Source: Steroidobacteraceae bacterium | GTDB taxonomy: Bacteria; Pseudomonadota; Gammaproteobacteria; Steroidobacterales; Steroidobacteraceae | Direction: 5' to 3' | Assembly: GCA_025927665.1 (NCBI GenBank) | Contig: JAICKZ010000199.1 | Span: 1-6,107 of the forward strand | DNA: 6,107 bases | Position numbers and translations under genes: made by a program | The notes under the pieces: generated by a model | Seen by the model: only the letters and a program-made list of their open reading frames with translations | Told to the model about the DNA's origin: nothing | Databases searched by the model: none | In this document: positions 1 through 5,856 of the stretch, one piece after another | Numbering within the stretch: the stretch's first letter is position 1 | Layout of the letters: the number at the start of each line of letters is the position of its first letter

Positions 1-37
1 ACTTGTGTTTAACGATCGGTTGATTTACAACGTTCAT
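1..37 (-). CDS. upp: Uracil phosphoribosyltransferase, N-terminal fragment (cut by window edge)
   Basis: Only the first 12 codons are in the window; read on the minus strand from the ATG at 37-35 they give MNVVNQPIVKHK. The P-(I/L)-V-K-H-K pattern at this distance from the N-terminus is what bacterial Upp proteins show just before their conserved KLGLMR segment. A strong Shine-Dalgarno, GAGGAG (52-47 on the minus strand), lies 9 nt before the ATG, so this is a real gene start. Upp is a cytosolic pyrimidine-salvage enzyme that converts uracil and PRPP to UMP. The gene runs off the left edge and points the same way as the VOC gene at 292-1317, with 254 bp between them. The identification rests on a short stretch: the start is secure, the gene name is probable. 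Confidence 0.6.
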   Translation of the reverse strand, partial: MNVVNQPIVKHK

Positions 38-100
38 ACGGGGTTACTCCTCAAAGGTTTATGATTGCTTGCTAACAACCATCAAACCCAGTAACCCCGT
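38..100 (-). promoter_or_regulatory. Inverted repeat in the upp leader, overlapping RBS and abutting the start codon
   Basis: A perfect 11-bp inverted repeat has arms at 38-48 and 90-100; read on the minus strand these are ACGGGGTTACT and AGTAACCCCGT. An inner stem continues it: 56-60 with 84-88 (5 bp), then 63-65 with 81-83 after a 2-nt bulge. In a minus-strand transcript the 3' arm contains the last two bases of the GAGGAG Shine-Dalgarno and ends exactly at the upp AUG, so the folded form should hinder ribosome access. This needs the transcript to start upstream of position 100. If it starts lower, as the TTGAAA/TTTGAT promoter candidate (109-81) would imply, the two arms can only act as DNA sites. 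The repeat is seen directly; its regulatory role is inference. Confidence 0.4.
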
Positions 101-291
101 CGTTTTCAAGTCCGGTGTCAGATCAGATCGAGACTTCTACATGTTAGCCAACGTTGGTGAAAGAGTTCCAAGCACAACTTACAATGCCGTTCATGCTGAG
201 TGTCGAAGGCCTTGCGTTATTAGCAAACTTGCTTCGAGCAGCTCAGCATGGATGATCATTAAAATTTATGCATCATTATTTAATTGGATGA
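101..291. other. VOC-upp intergenic region, non-coding
   Basis: I see no credible gene here; the short open frames lack an RBS and family resemblance. Besides the hairpin at 192-250, the stretch holds a perfect 10-bp palindrome, CCAACGTTGG, at 148-157. It also holds two weak minus-strand promoter candidates for upp. One is TTGGAA (171-166) with TAACAT (146-141), spacer 19; this would put the whole 38-100 repeat into the leader. The other is TTGAAA (109-104) with TTTGAT (86-81), spacer 17. Neither is strong and they imply different models of upp control. Downstream of the VOC stop (292-294) the DNA is AT-rich with no GC-rich stem plus T-tract, so no intrinsic terminator for the VOC gene is recognisable. 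Confidence 0.4.
192..250. repeat. Long imperfect hairpin/cruciform (three stacked stems)
   Basis: Outer arms CATGCTGAG (192-200) and CTCAGCATG (242-250) are a perfect 9-bp inverted repeat. Inside them TCGAAG (203-208) pairs with CTTCGA (232-237). Inside that TTGC (212-215) pairs with GCAA (223-226), leaving a 7-nt loop. The stems are separated by small internal loops (2 nt against 4 nt at the outer junction). No T-run follows on either strand, so it is not a standard intrinsic terminator. It could be a processing or stability element between two minus-strand genes, part of a long upp leader, or a small palindromic repeat element. The pairing is seen; the function is unknown. Confidence 0.45.
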
Positions 292-1317
292 TTACTTCTT
301 TTTCTTGCCTTTCTTTTGTTTCTTAGCTTCCTTCTTTTCCAACTTCTTCAATTTCTTTTTATCCAATTTTTTATCTTTGGATTTTTTCTTGTCCTTCTTT
401 GATGCCGATTTCTCAGCTTGCCTATCTTTTGCCTTTTTGGAAGACCGCTTTGCGAGAGTTTTGGAGGCGGTTTTCTTCGCGACCGTTTTGGATTTTATCG
501 CAGTTTTCTTTGCCCTTGGCTTTGCCGCCGCTGGTTCCTTTTCAGCGCTTTGCATCGATGCAACATCAGTTGATATCACCGCATGCGGCACGCCTTGTGG
601 ATCGGCAAATTTAACCACCCATGAACCGCCTGGTACTTGCATAGGTTCGTGGAGATTGGTGCCACCAGCTTTGACAATGGCCAGCGCTGATTTTTTGGCA
701 TCCTTAACTTGAGTGTAGGTATTCCAGCCACCACGAAGCAAGGTTGCAGGCTTGTTATAGATGCCGCCCATGCCTTGGGGCCGCGCAGAATTTGTAAACA
801 AGGCATACATGCCTGTCCCTCCCATGTCGTGCTCAACACCGCGTTCCCAGCCGAACAACTTCTGATAAAAATCAAATACACTTTTGTAATCATGAGTGGC
901 CAATTCATGCCAATGAAATTCACCCGGCTGTAACTTTAAGACCGGCGCTTTGGCATCTGCCGTCCAGTACACACCAAACTCATTGTTTTGCGGATCGCGC
1001 AATACAGCCCATTTACCGCCGTTTGAAATATCCGTTACGGGAGTTACGACACTGCCACCCAGTTGTTGCGCTTCATATACGGTTGCTGCAATGTCATCCG
1101 TACCAATGTAAACACGCCAGTAAGGCGGCGTTCCTTCTGGCGCTTGGCCAACGCCACCAATGGGACCTTCTTTTCCCACCCACATGGTGTATTTGCCTTC
1201 GGGATCGAAGGGTTGGGTTTCCCAGCCGATCAATTTAGTATAGAAACTGATGGCCTGTGGAATGTCTGTAGTAATTAAGTCGTGCCATACAAAGTGACCG
1301 TGTGCAGATGAACTCAT
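292..1317 (-). CDS. Tandem VOC (glyoxalase/bleomycin-resistance) domain protein with lysine-rich C-terminal tail
   Basis: The 341-residue product has no signal peptide or membrane segment, so it is probably cytosolic. Two homologous VOC modules are visible. Domain 1 (about 7-120) opens with HFVWHDL and has FYTKLIGWE; domain 2 (about 132-250) opens with EFHWHEL and has FYQKLFGWE. This arrangement resembles the two-domain VOC proteins annotated as Cfp30B-like or 'hydroxylase'; VOC enzymes use a paired beta-alpha-beta-beta-beta cup that often binds a metal, but substrate cannot be predicted. From about residue 259 to the end the protein is low-complexity and strongly basic: about 37 lysines in the last 82 residues, first Ala/Thr/Ser/Lys repeats like histone-H1-type tails, then nearly pure Lys with Asp/Glu/Leu. 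No stop interrupts the join, so the tail is read in frame. The start is supported by GGAGA (1326-1322) 4 nt before the ATG. The tail suggests nucleic-acid or polyanion binding (inference). Divergent from the sigma cassette; no operon partner seen. Confidence 0.85.
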   Translation of the reverse strand: MSSSAHGHFVWHDLITTDIPQAISFYTKLIGWETQPFDPEGKYTMWVGKEGPIGGVGQAPEGTPPYWRVYIGTDDIAATVYEAQQLGGSVVTPVTDISNGGKWAVLRDPQNNEFGVYWTADAKAPVLKLQPGEFHWHELATHDYKSVFDFYQKLFGWERGVEHDMGGTGMYALFTNSARPQGMGGIYNKPATLLRGGWNTYTQVKDAKKSALAIVKAGGTNLHEPMQVPGGSWVVKFADPQGVPHAVISTDVASMQSAEKEPAAAKPRAKKTAIKSKTVAKKTASKTLAKRSSKKAKDRQAEKSASKKDKKKSKDKKLDKKKLKKLEKKEAKKQKKGKKKK

Positions 1318-1683
1318 GATTTCTCCACAAAATTCGGTAATTGAAGCAGATGAAACAGATGAACTTGATGATTGATTCTGCCAACAACTTTACGCCGAAA
1401 TTTAAGCAACGCCAAGAGAACAACGGACAGAAAACTATTGATGGTTCGGGTATTGCTTGAATAGCGATCTATGATCGCGTGATTACGGTACAACCTTTTA
1501 AAAATAATGTAATGCTTGTTTTCGTTCGCTTATGTAGTTCATCTCACTTCCCTCTATTGGTATCGTTCAATTGATTCATCGTACTGTCGAGAAATCAGAT
1601 TTGCCTATGTTGATCTAGGTAAGCCAAAAAAATAACTGAAGCGGTTGCGAAGGATTTCGACTGCTTCTGCACACTAACTCATC
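1318..1683. other. Divergent intergenic region between VOC gene and sigma-factor gene
   Basis: No gene is supported here. It must hold the promoters for both flanking genes. The most distinct element is a perfect dyad, GCGATC-TAT-GATCGC (1464-1478), a plausible operator for an unidentified regulator. CAGATGAA occurs twice with a 9-bp period (1347-1354 and 1356-1363). I found no convincing plus-strand -35/-10 pair for the sigma-factor gene and no clear Fur box; the cassette promoter may be of an alternative class that cannot be named from one copy. Confidence 0.4.
1387..1415 (-). promoter_or_regulatory. Candidate sigma-70 promoter for the VOC gene
   Basis: On the minus strand TTGGCG (1415-1410) and TAAAGT (1392-1387) are separated by exactly 17 bp, each matching the consensus at 4 of 6 positions. 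Transcription would begin near 1380, giving a leader of roughly 60 nt before the ATG at 1317. This is a by-eye match only; other weak matches exist in the region. Confidence 0.3.
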
Positions 1684-2286
1684 ATGACTACTTTGGATCA
1701 AGAACTTGTTGAACGATTGCTGCGTGGCGATGCGCGCGCTTTCGATGAGTTCTTTAATGAATATTATCCAAAGCTCTATCGCTTTGTTAAGCGGCGCATA
1801 CCTCAAGATCAAGCAGCTGCCGAAGATATTGCACAGGCAACGTTGTGTAGGGCACTTGAAAGTCTGGGCGGTTTTCGTGGCGAAGCAACGCTCATGACTT
1901 GGCTATGTACGTTGTGCCGTCGTGAAATGAGTCTGCGCCGACACGAGCTCAATGATCATACAAGTCGCGCTGTACTTGCCGAAGATAATCCCGAGATTCG
2001 TGCTGCGCTGGAATCATTGTTTGCAGTTGAACAAGGCGATCCGTTACTTGGAGCCAATCGTGAGCAAGTGAAAGAATCAATTCTGATTGCTCTCGATTAC
2101 TTGGCCGCGCCGTACGCTGATATTCTTGAATGGAAGTATGTTCATGACATGAGCGTTATGGAAATCGCGCAACGCCTTGGTCGTACGACCAAAGCAACGG
2201 AATCATTGTTGACTCGTGCACGTGCAGCGTTTCGCGAAGCTTTTTCTGTATTGCATGGTGGCATGACAGAAGGGATGCAACCATGA
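1684..2286 (+). CDS. ECF-type RNA polymerase sigma-70 factor
   Basis: The 200-residue product has the two-domain ECF layout. Sigma region 2 spans about 20-82 (FDEFFNEYYPKLYRF, then AEDIAQATLCRALESLGGFRGEATLMTWL, the -10 recognition and core-binding part). A linker follows at about 85-125, then sigma region 4 at about 128-184 with the helix-turn-helix VMEIAQRLGRTTKATESLLTRAR that reads the -35 element. It would direct RNA polymerase to a small regulon, probably under control of the FecR protein whose start overlaps its stop. The ATG at 1684 is the first possible one after an in-frame TAA at 1675-1677, and the N-terminus (LVERLLRGD) fits family starts. No Shine-Dalgarno is visible; the nearest purine run, GAAGGA at 1649-1654, is 29 nt upstream. 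A CxxC (C75, C78) sits in region 2. Family assignment is firm; the ECF subgroup and target promoters are not known. Confidence 0.92.
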   Translation: MTTLDQELVERLLRGDARAFDEFFNEYYPKLYRFVKRRIPQDQAAAEDIAQATLCRALESLGGFRGEATLMTWLCTLCRREMSLRRHELNDHTSRAVLAEDNPEIRAALESLFAVEQGDPLLGANREQVKESILIALDYLAAPYADILEWKYVHDMSVMEIAQRLGRTTKATESLLTRARAAFREAFSVLHGGMTEGMQP

Positions 2287-3236
2287 ATCCGCGTGAGTCT
2301 GAACAATCGGTTGCCAAACTACTAAAACTTTCTGGCGAACGTGATAGTCCTTCTGCCGAAGGTATGGCTCATGCGCGTATGGCTGCGCAGGCATCTTGGC
2401 AACGCATGCTAGGACAGAACAAAAAAATTCTCTGGCATCGTAGTTGGTTGAAGATTTCTTTTGCATTTGCCGTCGGCATGGCTTGCCTGTTACTCATTTC
2501 ACACAACACTACGTCCATCACCGTAGTAACTGCGCACGTTGTGGACATAGAAGGGGATGTGTCCATTACTCCTGGTGCAGTGATTCATGCTGGTCAACAA
2601 CTTGTTACAAAAAATGGACGCATCGCTTTATTGCTGGGCGATTCTCTCTCACTACGGCTGGATCAACAGACCCAATTGCGTATTGATGACGCCGATCATA
2701 TCAGCCTGTTACAAGGACGAATCTATGTTGATTCCGGTGGACTTAACGCACGAGCAGCGTTATGCATCGTGACACCGGCGGGTGAAGTACGACATGTCGG
2801 CACGCAATTTCAAGTCCATGTGCAAGGTGATACTACACAGGTGCGTGTACGAGAAGGACATGTACAATTATCGTTACACGATACCACTGCACATTACATT
2901 GCTGCAGGTGAAGAGTTGCAGGTGGTTGGCTCGCAAGTCGTGTTGCGACGTGGGCTACCGGCATATGGAGCAGATTGGGAATGGGCTGCGGCAATTGTTC
3001 CGGCTTTAGACATTGAGAATCGCCCACTCGCAGAATTTCTTACCTGGCTGGCACGTGAGCACGGTTGGCAACTTCATTATGCCAATGATTCATTACAACA
3101 ACGCACGCATGAGATTCGTCTGCATGGCTCACTTGAAAGAATGAATTCGAATGATCTAATGGAGCATATATCGCTGATCACCGGTGTATCGATTGGATCA
3201 CGTGACGGCATTCTTTCGGTGGGAAACAGTAAGTAA
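2283..3236 (+). CDS. FecR-family sigma-factor regulator (anti-sigma), single-pass inner-membrane protein
   Basis: The 317-residue product has three parts. A cytoplasmic N-terminus (about 1-52) should contact the sigma factor. One membrane segment covers about 56-73. The periplasmic portion contains a FecR domain (about 86-200, including VVDIEGDVSITPG, VTPAGEVRHVGTQFQV and VREGHVQL) and a C-terminal STN-like domain (about 240-314, ALDIENRPLAEFLTWLAREHGWQLHY). In characterised FecR/PupR-type proteins this C-terminal part receives the signal from the receptor's STN domain; that role here is inferred. The N-terminus lacks the canonical DUF4880 anti-sigma motif of FecR and instead has an LLKLSGERDSPSAEGMAHAR...ASW pattern, so this is a divergent subgroup. 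The ATG overlaps the sigma stop as ATGA (2283-2286) and is preceded by AGAAGGGA (2268-2275) at 7 nt, indicating translational coupling. The receptor gene follows after 18 bp. Confidence 0.9.
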   Translation: MNPRESEQSVAKLLKLSGERDSPSAEGMAHARMAAQASWQRMLGQNKKILWHRSWLKISFAFAVGMACLLLISHNTTSITVVTAHVVDIEGDVSITPGAVIHAGQQLVTKNGRIALLLGDSLSLRLDQQTQLRIDDADHISLLQGRIYVDSGGLNARAALCIVTPAGEVRHVGTQFQVHVQGDTTQVRVREGHVQLSLHDTTAHYIAAGEELQVVGSQVVLRRGLPAYGADWEWAAAIVPALDIENRPLAEFLTWLAREHGWQLHYANDSLQQRTHEIRLHGSLERMNSNDLMEHISLITGVSIGSRDGILSVGNSK

Positions 3237-3254
3237 GAATAAAAAGGTAGAGCA

Positions 3255-5573
3255 ATGAAGTTCTTCCCCATTTTGATGATTTATTTGTTAGCAGTTACGA
3301 CAATAGAGCCCTTAGCGGCAGCAGAACGAAACGATGCAAATGTTTCGTTGCATGTTGGTGATACGATTGAGTCAGCGCTGATGGCACTCAATGCGAAGGG
3401 TTATCACATAGTCTATAGTAATGCGCTCGTGCAGCCGACGATGACATTGCGTACTTTACCGAAAGCATCGACTATCAAAGAATTGTTACAAGAAATACTT
3501 GCGCCATGGCGATTGCATGCAATTCAAACGTCGAATGGTGAGTGGTTGATAATAAGTGACGATTCTCAACCAAAAATCTCGGCGATATCATTACCGATAG
3601 TTGAGACGGAACAGCCACTGGATACAGTAATCGTAACTGGCAGTCACTTTGATCTTGCGATGGGTGGTGCCAGTAAGAGCTTTCTTGATCACAAGGACAT
3701 CGAGCATCTACCTCATCTTGCTGACGATGCAATGCGAGTGCTGAAAATATTGCCGGGTGTATCAGGTGGTGATTTTTCAGCAGCACTTAATATTCGTGGC
3801 GGTAGGCGAGATGAAACAATGGTAATGATTGATGGCGCCGAGATTCACAACGCCATTCATTTTCGTGATCTTGACGGTGCTTTTAGTGTGCTTGATACCA
3901 ATTTGGTACAAAGCATTAATTTCATCACCGGTGGTATGACCGCTGACTATAGTGATTATATGAGTGGCGTAGTTGATATGCGAACTCATCGACCAAGTTC
4001 AGAGGACGAATATCACAATGCAGCCGGTATCAGTTTTGTCAGTCTTTACGGTCACAATGGTGGTACCTTCGCAGAAGGGAAGGGCTCCTGGCTGATCTCA
4101 GTGCGAAGAGGATTTCTCGATGCCTTAGCCAGCCTAGTGGCAGAAGATAGCAATCAATTTGTGCCGCGCTACACTGATGTTTTCGCAGCAGCGAATTTTG
4201 ATTTCAGTGACCGTACTTCGGTGACGACACATTTATTATTCAGTGATGATAATCTCAAGTTCATCACCACCGATAAAACAGATAACGCTGATTCGGCGGG
4301 TCGAGGACATTCTCTGCATACATGGGTCAATTTTGATCATGCCTGGTCTGAAAATCTGCAAATGCAGACAGTACTTGCCGCAGCTACTTTGAATATAACG
4401 CGAGATTCACAAGGTTCCGATAATAAGCGGTCAGGCAAAGTATATAGCGATGATACTTTCAAGTTTTTTGATTTTCATCAGGACTGGTCATGGAAAGGCA
4501 ATGAAAATTTTTTGCCGCGTTGGGGTTTCAACCTCAACCAAGAACATGCCACTTATAATTACGCATTACAAGAACAAATTACCTCCCCTTTTTTTTCGTC
4601 CGTTCCAATCGACATTGCATATGGTACCCAGCTTGCGATTCGCAGTTCGAAATATGGTGCATATGGTTCATTGCGTACGCGTATCAATAATTCGTTGACA
4701 ACAGAAGCAGGTGTTAGATGGGACAGCTATCAATATCCCTATCCGTTTCATCAAAAATTTGATGTAGTGAGTCCACGCTTTAATTTAGTGTATGCCATTA
4801 GTGTACGTGACAGCATACGTGCAGCATGGAGTGTCATGTATCAACCGCAGGATATTAGTCAGCTGCAAGTTGAGGATAATGTCACGCAGTTGTTTCGTCC
4901 TGAACGTTCGCGTCAGGTGACTATTGGTTATTCGAGAGATTTAAATCGCGGACTTTCATTGCGACTCGACATTTACAACAAAGCATATAGTGACCTGCAC
5001 CCGCGCTTTGAAAATTCACTTGATCCCATACAACTGATACCAGAAGGCGCGCTCGACCGCGTGCGAATCAATGCCCCTGAAGCTCGCACGCAAGGTGTTG
5101 AATTAACCTTACGGCGTGATGTAAGTAATACATTTTCGGGCTGGATGAGCTTAGCGATCGCGAAGGCTGAAGATAAAGAACAAGGCATGTGGGTATCACG
5201 TACGTGGGAACAACGTACAACGATTTCTTTTGGTACCAGTTGGACAGGTGATAAGTGGAATATTAGTCTAGCCGGCGCATTCCATACCGGTACACCCACG
5301 ACCCATCTCAGTGAGGATGGAGTTGGTTCGCGTAATGATGACCGACTCGGGTCATACTCACGACTCGACTTGAGAGCGAATCGCGATGTGCATCTGCAGA
5401 GTGGTAAATTTTCTTATTATCTTGAGATAACAAATCTATTAAATAGTAAGAACGAATGTTGCATCGAAGATTACGGCTTTAAACAAAACGATAACGGCAG
5501 TACTTACTTCTTTGAGCAACGGAGTTATTGGCTACCGATACTGCCTTCCGCAGGCATTCATTTCGAATTTTAG
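3255..5573 (+). CDS. TonB-dependent outer-membrane receptor/transducer with N-terminal STN domain
   Basis: The 772-residue precursor starts with a Sec signal peptide (MKFFPILMIYLLAVTTIEPLAAA, likely cut after residue 23). A secretin/TonB N-terminal (STN) signalling domain follows at about 29-101. A TonB-box-like DTVIVTG lies at 123-129, the plug at about 131-247 (LPGVSGGDFSAALNIRGG, MIDGAEIHNAIHF, FITGGMTADYSDYMSGVVD), then a beta-barrel to the C-terminus (EITNLLN at 724-730) ending in aromatic Phe772, as outer-membrane proteins usually do. The STN domain marks it as a transducer, not only a transporter: TonB-powered uptake of a large or scarce ligand would be coupled to FecR signalling. The ATG at 3255 has AAGG (3244-3247) at 7 nt. 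Length is normal for the family and the frame is intact. An adjacent Cys pair (735-736) near the C-terminus may form or influence a late extracellular loop. The ligand is unknown; no siderophore, sugar or peptide gene is nearby to indicate it. Confidence 0.93.
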   Translation: MKFFPILMIYLLAVTTIEPLAAAERNDANVSLHVGDTIESALMALNAKGYHIVYSNALVQPTMTLRTLPKASTIKELLQEILAPWRLHAIQTSNGEWLIISDDSQPKISAISLPIVETEQPLDTVIVTGSHFDLAMGGASKSFLDHKDIEHLPHLADDAMRVLKILPGVSGGDFSAALNIRGGRRDETMVMIDGAEIHNAIHFRDLDGAFSVLDTNLVQSINFITGGMTADYSDYMSGVVDMRTHRPSSEDEYHNAAGISFVSLYGHNGGTFAEGKGSWLISVRRGFLDALASLVAEDSNQFVPRYTDVFAAANFDFSDRTSVTTHLLFSDDNLKFITTDKTDNADSAGRGHSLHTWVNFDHAWSENLQMQTVLAAATLNITRDSQGSDNKRSGKVYSDDTFKFFDFHQDWSWKGNENFLPRWGFNLNQEHATYNYALQEQITSPFFSSVPIDIAYGTQLAIRSSKYGAYGSLRTRINNSLTTEAGVRWDSYQYPYPFHQKFDVVSPRFNLVYAISVRDSIRAAWSVMYQPQDISQLQVEDNVTQLFRPERSRQVTIGYSRDLNRGLSLRLDIYNKAYSDLHPRFENSLDPIQLIPEGALDRVRINAPEARTQGVELTLRRDVSNTFSGWMSLAIAKAEDKEQGMWVSRTWEQRTTISFGTSWTGDKWNISLAGAFHTGTPTTHLSEDGVGSRNDDRLGSYSRLDLRANRDVHLQSGKFSYYLEITNLLNSKNECCIEDYGFKQNDNGSTYFFEQRSYWLPILPSAGIHFEF

Positions 5574-5754
5574 TTTTATATTTTTATTCGTCTATTTCTA
5601 TATTCAATCAATGCACGTTGTGGTGCAAGACCGCTTGACGTCGTAAAAAAACGCCACGCAACTATTAATTCCTTGCAAGACTCAACACCGGCAAACCTTT
5701 CCAAGATTGCCTTACATTCATCAATACGGAGACGGGAATTTCTTGGCCCTGCTC

Positions 5755-5783
5755 TTGACACGCTCTGCATATTTATGCAGACT
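5755..5783 (+). promoter_or_regulatory. Candidate promoter upstream of argR (TTGACA -35)
   Basis: A perfect -35 hexamer TTGACA is at 5755-5760. At 17-bp spacing the -10 position is CAGACT (5778-5783), a weak match keeping the conserved second A and final T. Transcription would start near 5790. The ArgR operator-like dyad lies in the spacer and covers part of the -10, the classical position for repression. A competing candidate is TTGACT (5811-5816) with CACATT (5834-5839), which would start downstream of the terminator and give a leader of only about 10 nt. Confidence 0.35.
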
Positions 5784-5802
5784 AGATTCAATTTTATGCA
5801 GG
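5764..5802 (+). promoter_or_regulatory. Tandem ARG-box-like ArgR operators
   Basis: Positions 5764-5781 read TCTGCATATTTATGCAGA, a perfect dyad with arms CTGCAT/ATGCAG around ATTT. Against the enterobacterial 18-bp ARG box (WNTGAATWWWWATTCANW) it has only two mismatches, placed symmetrically. Boxes usually come in pairs separated by 3 bp, a 21-bp repeat. Here TTTATGCAG at 5772-5780 recurs exactly at 5793-5801, 21 bp on, giving a second, degenerate box (5785-5802) with a good right half and a poor left half. The site is about 55 bp before argR, so autoregulation or control of an arginine operon is the natural reading. The consensus is from memory of E. coli boxes; binding is inferred. Confidence 0.6.
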
Positions 5803-5828
5803 CCAGTCAATTGACTGGCCTTTTGTTT
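5801..5828 (+). terminator. Intrinsic (Rho-independent) terminator
   Basis: GGCCAGTCAATTGACTGGCC (5801-5820) is a perfect palindrome that folds as an 8-bp stem, GGCCAGTC/GACTGGCC, with an AATT loop. TTTTGTTT (5821-5828) follows at once. This is a textbook plus-strand terminator. It probably ends transcription from the sigma/FecR/receptor operon, whose last stop is 228 bp upstream. However, it also lies downstream of the TTGACA promoter candidate and only 28 bp before argR, so it may also limit argR transcription. The minus strand has no T-tract after the stem, so it is not bidirectional. Confidence 0.8.
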
Positions 5829-5856
5829 CCATCCACATTGCGACTTTCAGACTGAC

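Larger units (their letters stand above)
5574..5856. other. Receptor-argR intergenic region
   Basis: The first part is AT-rich after the receptor stop and contains a small stem, TGCAC/GTGCA (5612-5616 with 5623-5627), without a T-tract, so it is not a good terminator. TGCAAGAC occurs twice (5624-5631 and 5674-5681). The last 100 bp hold the promoter, operator and terminator elements listed separately. A minus-strand open frame (5791-5576) covers much of the stretch but has no RBS and no family I recognise; I treat the region as non-coding. Confidence 0.45.

Noticed and set aside
69..326. Plus-strand open frame of 85 codons over the VOC-upp spacer
   Set aside because: It has no RBS and no recognisable family, overlaps the 3' end of the VOC gene, and crosses both inverted repeats.
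284..712. Plus-strand Phe/Leu-rich 142-codon frame resembling a membrane protein
   Set aside because: It is the antisense of the lysine-coding tail (AAG/AAA read as CTT/TTT); the hydrophobicity is an artefact of that composition, and the minus-strand VOC frame is far better supported.
1235..1423. Minus-strand 62-codon frame over the VOC start
   Set aside because: It overlaps the N-terminal coding part and leader of the VOC gene out of frame and has no supporting features.
1500..1520. AT-rich AATAATGTAATGC as a possible Fur box
   Set aside because: Only one half fits NATAAT; the second half does not give the inverted repeat, so iron control of the sigma cassette is not supported.
3475..3786. 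Minus-strand 103-codon frame inside the receptor gene
   Set aside because: It is antisense to the well-supported STN/plug coding region and shows no family resemblance.
5612..5627. TGCAC/GTGCA hairpin after the receptor stop as a terminator
   Set aside because: The stem is only 5 bp and no T-tract follows; the palindrome at 5801-5820 is a far better terminator.
5576..5791. Minus-strand 71-codon frame between the receptor and argR
   Set aside because: It would start at TTG or at the ATG at 5770-5768, neither with an RBS, and its start overlaps the ARG-box dyad. The translation looks mildly protein-like but matches no family I know. A conserved reading frame in relatives would reopen the question.
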